DNA from: Qipengyuania gaetbuli
Lineage (GTDB): Bacteria > Pseudomonadota > Alphaproteobacteria > Sphingomonadales > Sphingomonadaceae
DNA: 64,000 nucleotides
Direction: 5' to 3'
Assembly (NCBI RefSeq): GCF_020171365.1
Contig: NZ_JAIUZO010000002.1
Span: 868,001-932,000, forward strand
Each line of letters begins with the position of its first letter. Positions within the stretch are counted from its first letter, which is position 1. Position numbers and translations under genes: made by a program. Shown here in pieces: positions 53,789-62,814 of this stretch. The notes beneath the pieces were generated by a model. It was not told the DNA's origin. It saw only the letters and a list, made by a program, of their open reading frames with translations, and ran no database searches.

Positions 53789-55209
53789 TACGCGTCGAAC
53801 CCCATGACGGCCTTGACCTCGAGGAAGTCGTGGAAGCCCCACTCGCCCCATTCACGGCCATTGCCCGACTTCTTGTAGCCGCCGAAAGCTGCATTCATGT
53901 CGTAACCGCCGTTGATCGCCACGCGGCCTGCGCGAATGCGCTTGGCGAGGTTTTTCGCGGTCTCGATATCCTCGCCCATGATGTGGCTGGCGAGCCCGTA
54001 TTCGGTATCGTTCGAGATGCGGATCGCATCGTCGTAATCCTCGTAGCCGAGGATGCAGAGCACCGGCCCGAAGATTTCCTCGCGCGCGATGGTCATGTCG
54101 TTGGTGACATCGGCAAAGACGGTCGGCTTGACGTAATGGCCGGTCTCCAGCCCCTCGGGCTTGCCCGGACCGCCGGCGACCAGCGTCGCGCCTTCCTCGA
54201 TGCCCTTTTCGATGAGGCCCTGGATCTTGTCCCACTGGGCCTTGGAAACGACCGGACCGATGGTGGCATTGCCCTTGGGATCGCCGGGGATGACACCCTC
54301 GGCAGCCTCCCTCGCGGCGACCTTGGCTTCTTCCATGCGCTTGTGCGGCACGAGCATGCGGCTAGGCGCGGTGCAGGTCTGACCCGAATTGCCCATCATC
54401 GCGGTGGTGCCGCGCATGACCGACTTAGTGAAGGCGCTGTCGTCGAGGATGATGTTCGGGCTCTTCCCGCCCAGTTCCTGCGCCACGCGTTTGACCGTGT
54501 CGGCCGCATTCTTGGCGATCAGCACGCCTGCACGGGTCGAGCCGGTAAAGCTGACCATGTCGATGTCGGGATGGCCCGAAATCGCCTCGCCGACACCCGG
54601 CCCGTCGCCGTTGACGAGGTTGAAGACACCCGCCGGCACGCCTGCCGCATCGAGGATTTCGGCAAAGATATAGGCGTCGAACGGCGCGATCTCGCTGGGC
54701 TTGAGCACCATGGTGCAGCCCGTCGCCAGTGCCGGGAAGACCTTGCAGGCGATCTGGTTCAGCGGCCAGTTCCACGGAGTGATCATGCCGACCACGCCGA
54801 TCGGCTCCCACACGTGCAGCGTCGGGCCGTCCTGCCGTTCGAACTCGAACTTCTCGAGCACCTCGATGGCGGTCTGGCAGTGCCCTGCGAGCAGGCCGGT
54901 GTGCGGACCGTTCGCAAGGCTCATCGGCGCGCCCATTTCCTCGCTCACGGCGAGCGCGAGATCGTCCTTGCGATTGGCGATCTCGGCCTGGATCGCGCGC
55001 AGCAGCCGGAGGCGTTCCTCCTTGCTCGTCTGGCTGAAGGTCTCGAACGCACGGCGCGCGGCCTTGACCGCCTTGTCGACGTCGGCAGCGCTGCCGAAAC
55101 TGATGTGACCGATGGTCTCTTCGGTGGCGGGATTTTCGACCGGCTGGGTGTTGGCGGTGACCGGGTCGACCCACTGGCCGTCGATGTAGAACTTGGTGCA
55201 ATCGCGCAT
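53788..55209 (-). CDS. NAD(P)-dependent aldehyde dehydrogenase
   Basis: The 473-residue enzyme of the ALDH superfamily oxidises an aldehyde to the acid. The catalytic cysteine is Cys279 in [12 protein letters not shown] and the general base is Glu245 in [10 protein letters not shown]; the Rossmann contact FTGSTRAG is present. Its position between a racemase and a MaoC hydratase suggests a role in breakdown of a branched-chain, terpenoid, steroid or aromatic compound. The exact aldehyde cannot be read from the sequence. Confidence 0.92.
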   Translation of the reverse strand: MRDCTKFYIDGQWVDPVTANTQPVENPATEETIGHISFGSAADVDKAVKAARRAFETFSQTSKEERLRLLRAIQAEIANRKDDLALAVSEEMGAPMSLANGPHTGLLAGHCQTAIEVLEKFEFERQDGPTLHVWEPIGVVGMITPWNWPLNQIACKVFPALATGCTMVLKPSEIAPFDAYIFAEILDAAGVPAGVFNLVNGDGPGVGEAISGHPDIDMVSFTGSTRAGVLIAKNAADTVKRVAQELGGKSPNIILDDSAFTKSVMRGTTAMMGNSGQTCTAPSRMLVPHKRMEEAKVAAREAAEGVIPGDPKGNATIGPVVSKAQWDKIQGLIEKGIEEGATLVAGGPGKPEGLETGHYVKPTVFADVTNDMTIAREEIFGPVLCILGYEDYDDAIRISNDTEYGLASHIMGEDIETAKNLAKRIRAGRVAINGGYDMNAAFGGYKKSGNGREWGEWGFHDFLEVKAVMGFDA

Positions 55210-55236
55210 GGAAAATCTCTCCTTATGCGCGCTCCA

Positions 55237-56325
55237 CTAGCCCCCTTCGCTCCAGCGCGCCACCACCTCTTCGCCGTCCTGCGCACTGTCGCGGATCGTG
55301 CCCGGCGTGCGGTCGAAGCGCGGGGCGGGCGCGGTGTGCCAGCGCCCGCCATGTTCGACGAAAGCGCCGCGCGCCTTCATGTGCGGATGGTCCTTCGCCT
55401 CGTCCAGCGGGACGACAGGAGCGAAGCAGGCATCGGTGCCTTCGAGCAGGACGATCCATTCGGCCTGCGTCTTGGTCTTGAACATGGCCGCGAGGCGATC
55501 GGTGTAGTCGTCCCAATTGGCTGGGTTCATCTGGCCTTCGCGCAATTCCTCGGGTGCATCGGCACGCTGGAGCAGCTCGGCATAGAACTGCGGTTCGATC
55601 GCCCCGACGCTGACTTCCTTGCCGTCGGCACATTCGTAGCAGCGATAGAAATGCGCCGCCCCGCCAAGCAGGCCCGCGCCGCGTTCCGTCGTGCGCAGGG
55701 CGCTGTGCGGCTGGCCGAAGAAGAAGCTCATCAGGCTGGTCACGCCGTCGACGATTGCGGCGTCGACGACCTGCCCCTTGCCGCTGCGCTCGCGCTCGTA
55801 GAGCGCGGCGAGGATGCCCATGGCGCAGTACATCGAACCGCCGCCGAAATCGCCGACGAGGTTCTGCGGCGGGATCGGCAATTCGCCCTTCGCGCCGATG
55901 GAATCGAGCGCGCCGGTGATCGCGATATAGTTGAGGTCGTGCCCGGCGGCCTGCGCCAGAGGCCCGTCCTGTCCCCAGCCGGTCATGCGGGCATAGACGA
56001 GCCGCGGGTTGGTCTCGAGCAGGACATCGGGACCCAGCCCCAGCCGCTCCATCACGCCGGGGCGGAAGCCTTCGATAAGCACGTCGGCATGGGCCAGTGC
56101 CGCACGGACGAATTTCTGCCCTTCCTCGCTCTTGAGATCGACCGCCGCGCGGTGGCGGGCACGTTCGACGACAGGGTTCATGGGCTGGTGGCCGGGCCGT
56201 TCGATCCGCACGACTTCCGCGCCCAGGTCGGCAAGCATCATCGCCACGTGGGGTCCGGGTCCGATGCCCTGGAATTCGACGACCCTGAGGCCGGTAAGCG
56301 GTCCGTTGGCGGCGTGTTCGCCCAT
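55237..56325 (-). CDS. Alpha-methylacyl-CoA racemase (CaiB/BaiF family)
   Basis: The 362-residue protein belongs to the CaiB/BaiF family. Racemase rather than CoA-transferase function is favoured because His129 (AAGHDLNYIA), Asp159 (LVGDFGGGS) and Glu244 (AIEPQFYAEL) fall at the positions of the catalytic residues of the mycobacterial racemase. It would interconvert (2R)- and (2S)-methylacyl-CoA so that side chains can enter beta-oxidation. The ATG at 56325 is preceded by GAGGAGAG, a strong ribosome site. Confidence 0.9.
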   Translation of the reverse strand: MGEHAANGPLTGLRVVEFQGIGPGPHVAMMLADLGAEVVRIERPGHQPMNPVVERARHRAAVDLKSEEGQKFVRAALAHADVLIEGFRPGVMERLGLGPDVLLETNPRLVYARMTGWGQDGPLAQAAGHDLNYIAITGALDSIGAKGELPIPPQNLVGDFGGGSMYCAMGILAALYERERSGKGQVVDAAIVDGVTSLMSFFFGQPHSALRTTERGAGLLGGAAHFYRCYECADGKEVSVGAIEPQFYAELLQRADAPEELREGQMNPANWDDYTDRLAAMFKTKTQAEWIVLLEGTDACFAPVVPLDEAKDHPHMKARGAFVEHGGRWHTAPAPRFDRTPGTIRDSAQDGEEVVARWSEGG

Positions 56326-56394
56326 GATTCTCTCCTCGTTTCCGGCTGGGAAACAAGGCGAAACGGTTCGCAATTGCAACGCTTTTCGATGCGG

Positions 56395-57390
56395 TCAGCC
56401 GCCGGTGACGCTCATGTGCCTGTGCGTGGCAGGTTCGGGACGGGCGATATCGAACTGGTGACGCTGCGGCTTTCCCAGCAGCAAGAGGTCGAGCGCATCG
56501 TCGAGCGCGCCTGCTCCCGCCGACCGCATGATATCGCGCAATTCGACCTTCTGGTCATGGCCGAGGCAACCGTAGACAGTCCCGGTGGCCGCGATGCGGA
56601 TGCGATTGCACCCCGCGCAGAAATTGTCGCTCAGCGGGGTGATGAACCCGATTTTCCGGCCGGTTTCGGCCACATCGACATAGCGCGAGGGGCCGCCCGT
56701 CCGGTGGAACGAAGGGGTCAGCGTCAGCTCTCTCTCCAGCAGCTCGCGCGCTTCGGAGAGCGGCAGGTAGGTGTCGCCGCGCTCCCCCTCGACATGGCCC
56801 AGCGGCATCGTCTCGATCAGCGAGAGGTCGCAGCCGCGCGCGCCGCACCAGCGTGCCATGGTGACGATCTCGCCATCGTTGACACCGCGCAGGGCGACCA
56901 TGTTGATCTTCACCGCCATTCCCGCAGCAAGTGCGGCATCGATGCCTGCGACCACTTTCGCAACGTCGCCGCCGCGGGTGATGCGCGCGAAAGTATCGGG
57001 ATCGAGCGTGTCGAGGCTAACATTGATGCGGGCGATCCCGGCAGCGCGCAATTCCCGCGCCATCGCAGGCAGGCGCGTCCCGTTGGTCGTCAGCGTCAGT
57101 TCCTCGAGGCCGCTGTCGAGCAAGCGCCCCAGCATCCGCGCCAGGTCCGTGAACCCCTTTCGGACCAGCGGTTCGCCACCGGTCAGCCTGATGCGTTTCA
57201 CGCCGCGCGCGACGAGATGCGCGGCAAGCTGCGAGATTTCCTCCAGCGTCAGCAGATCGCGGCGCGGGAGAAACTCCATCTCTTCGGCCATACAATAGGT
57301 GCAACGAAGGTTGCAGCGGTCCGTGACCGACAACCGGACGTAATCGATCCGGCGCCCGAAGCTGTCGACCATGGAAGGGGCTGCGCTCAT
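56395..57390 (-). CDS. moaA: GTP 3',8-cyclase (molybdenum cofactor biosynthesis)
   Basis: MoaA (331 residues) is a radical-SAM enzyme that starts molybdopterin synthesis from GTP. The N-terminal cluster is Cys26, Cys30, Cys33 (CNLRCTYC), the C-terminal cluster is in FCAGCNRIRIAATGTVYGCLG, quoted here from about residue 265, and the protein ends with the required Gly-Gly (SVTGG). The ATG at 57390 fits the family N-terminus. No other moa or moe genes are adjacent. A molybdoenzyme nearby is not seen. Confidence 0.96.
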   Translation of the reverse strand: MSAAPSMVDSFGRRIDYVRLSVTDRCNLRCTYCMAEEMEFLPRRDLLTLEEISQLAAHLVARGVKRIRLTGGEPLVRKGFTDLARMLGRLLDSGLEELTLTTNGTRLPAMARELRAAGIARINVSLDTLDPDTFARITRGGDVAKVVAGIDAALAAGMAVKINMVALRGVNDGEIVTMARWCGARGCDLSLIETMPLGHVEGERGDTYLPLSEARELLERELTLTPSFHRTGGPSRYVDVAETGRKIGFITPLSDNFCAGCNRIRIAATGTVYGCLGHDQKVELRDIMRSAGAGALDDALDLLLLGKPQRHQFDIARPEPATHRHMSVTGG

Positions 57391-57470
57391 GCCGGCAAGG
57401 ATAAGGCCAGTTCGCGGGAAGTCGAGGCGGGACTTGAGAGGGACCCCGCCTTGATGCACAAGCCGGGGTG

Positions 57471-58811
57471 ATGGGAGATTCTTCGATAGAGCTGGCTGAA
57501 GGGCTGGCCCGCGCGATCGCTCGCGCCGGGCTTCCCCGCCCCGGCACACCAGAACGCCTTACAGGCGGCGCGACGATGGAAAGCTGGCGCTTCTCGGCCG
57601 GAGGCGAGGATTTCGTCCTGCGCCGTGCACCCAGCCTCGAATTCATGAAGGACCGCCCCTTCGGCCATGCGACCGAAGCGGCCGTGATCGAGGCTGCCCG
57701 CGGTGCCGGGGTTACCGCACCCGAAGTGGTTTGCGTGCTGGAAGAGGCCGACGGCATCGGCAGCGGTTTCGTCATGCGCGCGCTTCCCGGAACGCCCGAC
57801 CCGCGCGCCATCCAGGCGATGGAAGGGCAGGACGCGCTGCTGGCCGAATGCGCTTCGCAGCTTGCCCGGATCCATTCGCTGGGCGCAAGCGACCTGCCTG
57901 CCGATGTCCCGGTGATGGATTACCGCGAGGCGATCGCCCGCCTGCGCGACCAGTTCGAGGAAGCGGGCGCGGACCGCCCGGTGATCGCGCTGGGCCTGCG
58001 CTGGCTGGAGGACAATTGCCCCGATCCGGTCGAGCCCGTGCTCAATCACGGTGATTTCCGGCTCGGCAATCTGCTGGCCAAGGATGGCAGGCTGACCGGC
58101 GTGCTCGACTGGGAGCTCGCCCACCTCGGCGACTGGCACGAGGATCTCGCCTTCGGCTGCATGGCGGTCTGGCGCTTTGCCCGATACGACCGCCCTGGCC
58201 TCGGCCTCGGCAGCATGGAGCATTACCTCGATGCCTACGAGGCAAGCGGCGGGCGGCAGGTGGACCGTGCCCGGTACCGCTTCTGGACGATCTACCGCAC
58301 CGTCTGGTGGGCCATCGGCTGCCTGCGCATGGCCTCCTACTGGCGCAGCGGCGAGGACCGGATGCTCGAACGCACCGTCATCTCGCGCCGGACCAGCGAG
58401 CAGGAGGTCGACCTGCTCCTGCTGCTCGAACAGGACGCGCCGGAGGAAGAACGCGCCCGCCCGATCGCACTGCCCGAATTGGCAGAGGAAACCGGCGAGG
58501 CGAGCGACGGCGAAATCGCCACAGCGATCTCCGAATGGCTCGGCACGATCAAGGACCGGATGGAAGGGCATGACCGGTTCCAGCTGGCCGTAGCCCGCAA
58601 TGCATTGGGCATGATCGCGCGCAGCCAGGCATCCCGCATCAGGAACGACGACCCGGCACTTTCCGGCGCCTTGCTGGACGGCGAGGTCGATTTGTCCTCG
58701 CCGGGGCTGCTGGCCGAACTGAAAAGCGCCGCGCTTGCCAAGTTGGCCGCCGACGTGCCCAAATATCCCGCGCTGGCGGTTGCCCGCAAACTCTGGACCG
58801 GAGCAGATTGA
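57471..58811 (+). CDS. APH-type phosphotransferase fused to a DUF6285 domain
   Basis: The product has 446 residues. The first 320 or so are an aminoglycoside-phosphotransferase-fold kinase with the catalytic motif LNHGDFRLGNLL (about 192-203) and the metal motif VLDWELAHLGD. Relatives encoded beside acyl-CoA dehydrogenases (ACAD10/11-like) are thought to phosphorylate hydroxyacyl-CoAs. The last 120 residues (GEIATAISEWLGTIKDRMEG, RFQLAVARNALGMIARSQ, LAADVPKYPALA) match DUF6285, which I recall as usually a separate neighbouring gene. A TGATG overlap couples it to the dehydrogenase downstream. GTG 57468 is an alternative start. Confidence 0.87.
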   Translation: MGDSSIELAEGLARAIARAGLPRPGTPERLTGGATMESWRFSAGGEDFVLRRAPSLEFMKDRPFGHATEAAVIEAARGAGVTAPEVVCVLEEADGIGSGFVMRALPGTPDPRAIQAMEGQDALLAECASQLARIHSLGASDLPADVPVMDYREAIARLRDQFEEAGADRPVIALGLRWLEDNCPDPVEPVLNHGDFRLGNLLAKDGRLTGVLDWELAHLGDWHEDLAFGCMAVWRFARYDRPGLGLGSMEHYLDAYEASGGRQVDRARYRFWTIYRTVWWAIGCLRMASYWRSGEDRMLERTVISRRTSEQEVDLLLLLEQDAPEEERARPIALPELAEETGEASDGEIATAISEWLGTIKDRMEGHDRFQLAVARNALGMIARSQASRIRNDDPALSGALLDGEVDLSSPGLLAELKSAALAKLAADVPKYPALAVARKLWTGAD

Positions 58812-60091
58812 TGGACTTCACGATCCCGCAGGACCTCGAGGACTATTACGCCGAACTCGTCGCCTTAATCGAAGCCGAGATCGAGCCGCTGGTCGCGAAG
58901 GACGACAACATCCGCTTCTTCGACCACCGCCGCGAATATGCGCGGACCAATTTCGAGGAAGGCGGACTGCCGCGCCACGAATGGGAAGACCTGTTGCGGC
59001 AGGCGCGCAAGGTGGCCGACGAGGCCGGGCACTGGCGCTTTTCCGCGCCGAAGAAATACGGCGGCAAGGACGGGTCGAACCTGTGGATGGCGGTCATCCG
59101 CGACCGTTTCGCCCAGCGCGGCCTTGGCCTGCACAACGACCTCCAGAACGAACATTCGATCGTCGGCAATTTCCCCTTCGTCGCCATGTTTGAGACTTTC
59201 GGCACCGAAGAACAGAAGCAGGAATTCATCCTCGGCGGTTTCGAAGGCACGCGCCGCGTCGCCTTCGGCCTGACCGAACCGCATCACGGCTCCGACGCCA
59301 CCCACATGGAAACCCGCGCGGTCCGCGAAACGCGTGACGGGGTAGCAGGCTGGCGGATCGACGGCGAGAAGATGTGGATCACCGGCATGCATGTCGCCAC
59401 CCACTGCGCGCTCTTCGCCCGCACCGACGGCGAGGACGGCTCGGCCCGCGGCATTACCTGCTTCCTCGTCCCCAACCCGACGGAGGGGCTGGAGATCGAA
59501 GAGTGGCTGTGGACCTTCAACATGCCCACCGACCACCCGCGCCTGTCATTGAACAATGTCTGGGTGCCCGACAGCGCGATCCTGGGGCAGGAAGGCCGCG
59601 GCCTCGCGCTGGCGCAGAGCTTCGTGCACCAGAACCGCATCCGCCAGGCCGCCTCCTCGCTCGGCGCGGCACAGTATTGCGTCGAGGAGAGCGTGAAATA
59701 CGCCCGCGAACGCAAGCCCTTCGGCGAGGAACTGGCGCGCAACCAGGCAATCCAGTTCCCGCTGGTCGAACTGGCGACCCAATGCGAAATGCTCCGCCTG
59801 CTGATCTACAAGACCGCGTGGGAGATGGACAACATGCCCCACGAGGAGATCGAGCGGACCATCTCCGACAAGGTGTCCATGTGCAATTACTGGGCGAACC
59901 GCCTCGTGTGCCAGGCTGCCGACCGCGCTATGCAGGTGCACGGCGGGATCGGCTATTCACGGCACAAGCCCTTCGAGCACATCTATCGCCACCACCGCCG
60001 CTACCGCATCACGGAAGGCGCGGAGGAGATCCAGATGCGGAAGGTCGCCGCCTACCTGTTCGGCTATCTCGGGCCGAGGCGTAAGGGCTAG
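58811..60091 (+). CDS. Acyl-CoA dehydrogenase
   Basis: The 426-residue flavoenzyme shows the acyl-CoA dehydrogenase pattern: [18 protein letters not shown] with FAD/substrate contacts, [29 protein letters not shown] and the C-terminal [21 protein letters not shown] with [16 protein letters not shown], given in part. The ACAD10/11-like sequence and coupling to an APH-type kinase suggest that it eliminates phosphate from, or desaturates, a 4- or 3-hydroxyacyl-CoA. Its end overlaps kbl by 4 bases tail to tail. Confidence 0.93.
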   Translation: MDFTIPQDLEDYYAELVALIEAEIEPLVAKDDNIRFFDHRREYARTNFEEGGLPRHEWEDLLRQARKVADEAGHWRFSAPKKYGGKDGSNLWMAVIRDRFAQRGLGLHNDLQNEHSIVGNFPFVAMFETFGTEEQKQEFILGGFEGTRRVAFGLTEPHHGSDATHMETRAVRETRDGVAGWRIDGEKMWITGMHVATHCALFARTDGEDGSARGITCFLVPNPTEGLEIEEWLWTFNMPTDHPRLSLNNVWVPDSAILGQEGRGLALAQSFVHQNRIRQAASSLGAAQYCVEESVKYARERKPFGEELARNQAIQFPLVELATQCEMLRLLIYKTAWEMDNMPHEEIERTISDKVSMCNYWANRLVCQAADRAMQVHGGIGYSRHKPFEHIYRHHRRYRITEGAEEIQMRKVAAYLFGYLGPRRKG

Positions 60092-61266
60092 AGCCGCTCC
60101 TTGACCCGCGCGAAGGCGGCCAGCGTCTCGTCGACGTCCGCTTCGCTCAGGGCAGAGGACATCTGCGTGCGGATGCGCGCCTTGCCCTTGGGCACCACGG
60201 GGTAGGAGAAGGCGGTCACGTAGACGCCCTCGACCATGGCTTCGGCCGCGAAACGCTGCGCGATCTCGGCATCGTAGAACATGATCGGGATGATCGGGTG
60301 TTCGCCCGGGATAAGGTCGAAGCCGAGCTTTTCAAGCCCTTCACGGAAGCGGGCCGTATTGCGGCGCAGCCGTTCGAGCGCCGCACCTTCGCGGACCAGT
60401 TCCATCGCCTTGAGGCTGCCGGCAACGACCGGCGGGGCCACGGTGTTGGAAAACAGGTAGGGGCGCGAGCGCTGGCGCAGCAGGGCGACGATTTCCTTCT
60501 TCGCGGAAGTGTAGCCGCCGCTCGCCCCGCCCAGCGCCTTGCCGAGCGTGCCGGTGGTGATGTCCACCCGGTCCATGCAGCCGCGATATTCATGCGTGCC
60601 GCGGCCGGTTTCGCCGAGGAAGCCGGTGGCGTGGCAATCGTCGAAATGGACCAGCGCGCCGTATTTTTCAGCGAGGTCGCAGATCTTGTCGAGCTGGGCG
60701 ATGTGCCCGTCCATCGAGAACACGCCGTCGGTGGTGATCAGCTTGAAGCGCGCTCCGGCCTCGTCGGCAGCCTTCAGCTGCGCTTCGAAGTCGGCCATGT
60801 CGTTGTTCTTGTAACGATAGCGCATGGCCTTCGACAGGCGGATGCCGTCGATGATGCTGGCATGGTTCAGCTCGTCCGAAATGACTGCGTCTTCCGGGCC
60901 GAGCAGGGTTTCGAACAGGCCGCCATTGGCATCGAAGCAGGAGGGGTAAAGAATCGTGTCCTCCATCCCGAGAAAGTCGGACAGTTCCGCTTCCAGTTGC
61001 TTGTGGATGTCCTGCGTGCCGCAGATGAACCGCACCGAGGCCATGCCGAAGCCGCGCTCGTCGAGGCCTTCGCGCGCGGCCGCCATGATCTCGGGATTGT
61101 TGGCGAGGCCGAGGTAGTTGTTGGCGCACAGGTTGATCAGCTCGCGCCCGTTCACTTCCACCCGCGCAGACTGCTGCGAGGCGATGAACCGCTCGTTCTT
61201 GGTCAGGTTCTGCGCTTCGATGGAATCGAGTTCGGCCTGCAGATGGGCCTGGAATTCACCGTACAT
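60088..61266 (-). CDS. kbl: Glycine C-acetyltransferase (2-amino-3-ketobutyrate CoA ligase)
   Basis: Kbl (392 residues) is a PLP enzyme of the alpha-oxoamine synthase family that splits 2-amino-3-ketobutyrate with CoA to glycine and acetyl-CoA. The PLP lysine is in [14 protein letters not shown], with [20 protein letters not shown] before it. Paired with tdh 9 bases upstream, it forms the threonine-to-glycine pathway. Confidence 0.96.
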   Translation of the reverse strand: MYGEFQAHLQAELDSIEAQNLTKNERFIASQQSARVEVNGRELINLCANNYLGLANNPEIMAAAREGLDERGFGMASVRFICGTQDIHKQLEAELSDFLGMEDTILYPSCFDANGGLFETLLGPEDAVISDELNHASIIDGIRLSKAMRYRYKNNDMADFEAQLKAADEAGARFKLITTDGVFSMDGHIAQLDKICDLAEKYGALVHFDDCHATGFLGETGRGTHEYRGCMDRVDITTGTLGKALGGASGGYTSAKKEIVALLRQRSRPYLFSNTVAPPVVAGSLKAMELVREGAALERLRRNTARFREGLEKLGFDLIPGEHPIIPIMFYDAEIAQRFAAEAMVEGVYVTAFSYPVVPKGKARIRTQMSSALSEADVDETLAAFARVKERL

Positions 61267-61275
61267 GTCGCGTTC

Positions 61276-62301
61276 CTATTCCCAGTTCAGCACGACCTTG
61301 CAGGCTTCGCCCGAAAGCATCGCCTCGAAGCCCTGCTCGAAATCGTCCGCCGGCAGGCGGTGGGTGATGATGGGCGAGAGGTCGAGCCCGCTCTGCACGA
61401 AGACCTGCATCTTGTACCAGGTCTCGAAAATCTCGCGGCCGTAGACGCCCTTCAGCGTCAGCATGTTGAAGATGACCTTGTGCCAGTCGATCCGCACGTC
61501 GCCGGCGGGCAGGCCGAGGATGGCGATCTTGCCGCCATGCGCCATGTTGTCGACCATGGAGGCAAAGCCCGGCTCGCTGCCCGACATCTCGAGGCCCACG
61601 TCGAAGCCTTCGGTCATGCCGAGTTCGGCCTGCACGTCTTCCAGTTTCTCGCGGGTCACGTTGACAGTGCGCGTTGCGCCCATGCGCTTGGCAAGGGCCA
61701 GGCGCTCGTCGTTGAGGTCGGTCACGACCACATGGCGCGCGCCTGCGTGGCGGCAGACCGCCGCGGCCATGATGCCAATCGGGCCGGCGCCGACGACAAG
61801 CACGTCCTCGCCCAGCACGTCGAACTGCAGCGCGGTGTGGACGGCATTGCCATAGGGGTCGAACAGCGAGGCGACGTCGAGGTCGATCTTGGGATCGTGG
61901 ACCCAGACATTGGCCGCCGGAAGCGAGAGATATTCGGCAAAGGCACCCGGGCGGTTCACGCCGATGCCCTGCGCATGGGCGCACATGTGGCGGCGCCCCG
62001 CCATGCAGTTGCGGCAGCGGCCGCAGACCACGTGACCTTCGCCCGACACGATCTGGCCGACCTGGAAGTCACCGGCATTGTCGCCGACATCGACGATCTC
62101 GCCGACGAATTCATGGCCGACGATCATGGGCACCGGAATGGTCTTCTGCGCCCATTCGTCCCATTTCCAGATATGCATGTCGGTGCCGCAGATGGCAGTG
62201 CGGCGCACTTTGATGAGGACGTCGTTGATGCCCATCTCGGGCTTCGGGCTGTCCTGCATCCACAGGCCGGGTTCGGCCTTGGCCTTGACCAGTGACTTCA
62301 T
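61276..62301 (-). CDS. tdh: L-threonine 3-dehydrogenase
   Basis: Tdh (341 residues) is a zinc-dependent medium-chain dehydrogenase that oxidises threonine to 2-amino-3-ketobutyrate. Catalytic zinc ligands are in ICGTDMH (Cys38, His43) and GHEFVGE (His63, Glu64), the structural cysteines are in [15 protein letters not shown], and the NAD site is [19 protein letters not shown] precedes the ATG at 62301. It heads the tdh-kbl operon. Confidence 0.96.
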   Translation of the reverse strand: MKSLVKAKAEPGLWMQDSPKPEMGINDVLIKVRRTAICGTDMHIWKWDEWAQKTIPVPMIVGHEFVGEIVDVGDNAGDFQVGQIVSGEGHVVCGRCRNCMAGRRHMCAHAQGIGVNRPGAFAEYLSLPAANVWVHDPKIDLDVASLFDPYGNAVHTALQFDVLGEDVLVVGAGPIGIMAAAVCRHAGARHVVVTDLNDERLALAKRMGATRTVNVTREKLEDVQAELGMTEGFDVGLEMSGSEPGFASMVDNMAHGGKIAILGLPAGDVRIDWHKVIFNMLTLKGVYGREIFETWYKMQVFVQSGLDLSPIITHRLPADDFEQGFEAMLSGEACKVVLNWE

Positions 62302-62462
62302 CGAATTCTCTCTCCTGGCACAGCCGCGTCAGGAATCGCTCGCGACCGGCTGCGAGCCCTCTAGGCCCGCTGCGCGGTGCAACGCAAACCCAACCCGACC
62401 CCGGATTGGAAACGAACATTCCGTCCGCATTTCTTGAATTTTTCGAAAAGTAGTGGTGCCAG

Positions 62463-62489
62463 AAGAGGCATCACATTCAGCCTCTTTTT
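62463..62489 (+). terminator. Orphan terminator-like hairpin
   Basis: AAGAGGC (62463-62469) pairs with GCCTCTT (62480-62486) around a 10-nt loop, followed by TTTC. It faces rightwards, yet no plus-strand gene ends nearby. It could end a small RNA from the 62302-62460 region, block read-through into the possible island, or lie in the tdh leader on the other strand. Confidence 0.4.
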
Positions 62490-62705
62490 CCGTTCATTTT
62501 CCGATGTTTATGCAGTTCAGAAAATCACGAGGCCCGCACAAAGGCCCGATTTTCCATTTAAGCTATTGGTTCGATGCCTTTTGAGGACTCGAAACTCAAA
62601 TTCGCGCTTTCTGCTAGAGCCTTCGATTCGTCAGTGTAGCGAGCATATCGGGCGGTTCCAAGAATGCCCTTGGCCGCATCGAGATCTGAGCCGACCTGTC
62701 CGGTC

Positions 62706-62744
62706 TTATCCCGCAAAACCGGAAAAACGGAAAATGCGGGATAA
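62706..62744. repeat. Perfect 10-bp inverted repeat upstream of the rightmost gene
   Basis: TTATCCCGCA (62706-62715) and TGCGGGATAA (62735-62744) are exact reverse complements separated by 19 bases of A-rich sequence that contains GGAAAAACGGAAAA. It lies 70 bases before the gene at 62815. It could be an operator for that gene product, which has a DNA-binding-like N-terminus, or a recombination site. Confidence 0.6.
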
Positions 62745-62814
62745 ATCGCTGCGCTTCAGAGCGGTCAAGGACGCCAGAGGGGCGATAAGCGACGAAATCA
62801 ATTGAGGGAAACTG

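Larger units (their letters stand above)
62302..62814. other. 513-base non-coding stretch at a composition boundary
   Basis: No convincing gene is seen. From about 62400 the sequence is clearly richer in A and T (runs such as GAATTTTTCGAAAAG and CTCTTTTTCCG) than the chromosome to the left. It should contain the tdh promoter on the minus strand and a promoter for the rightward gene at 62815. A terminator-like hairpin and a perfect inverted repeat are listed separately. No tRNA, integrase or clear attachment-site duplication was found. Confidence 0.6.

Noticed and set aside
53830..57471. A 1213-codon open frame on the plus strand
   Set aside because: It runs antisense through the aldehyde dehydrogenase, racemase and moaA genes, all with intact active sites. 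Its translation is low-complexity (Arg, Ala, Gly, Asp, His rich) with no recognisable domain. Long antisense frames are expected in GC-rich DNA with strong third-position bias.
60298..62295. A 665-codon open frame on the plus strand across kbl and tdh
   Set aside because: Both minus-strand genes are unambiguous, and the translation is an antisense artefact.
62568..62578. GGTTCGATGCC, like a tRNA T-loop or an integration site remnant
   Set aside because: No acceptor, D-arm or anticodon stem can be formed around it, and no second copy was seen in the window.
62377..62805. A 142-codon open frame in the 62.3-62.8 kb spacer
   Set aside because: There is no ribosome site, no recognisable motif and an irregular composition; it crosses both the terminator-like hairpin and the inverted repeat. 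It could be a decayed gene but cannot be supported.
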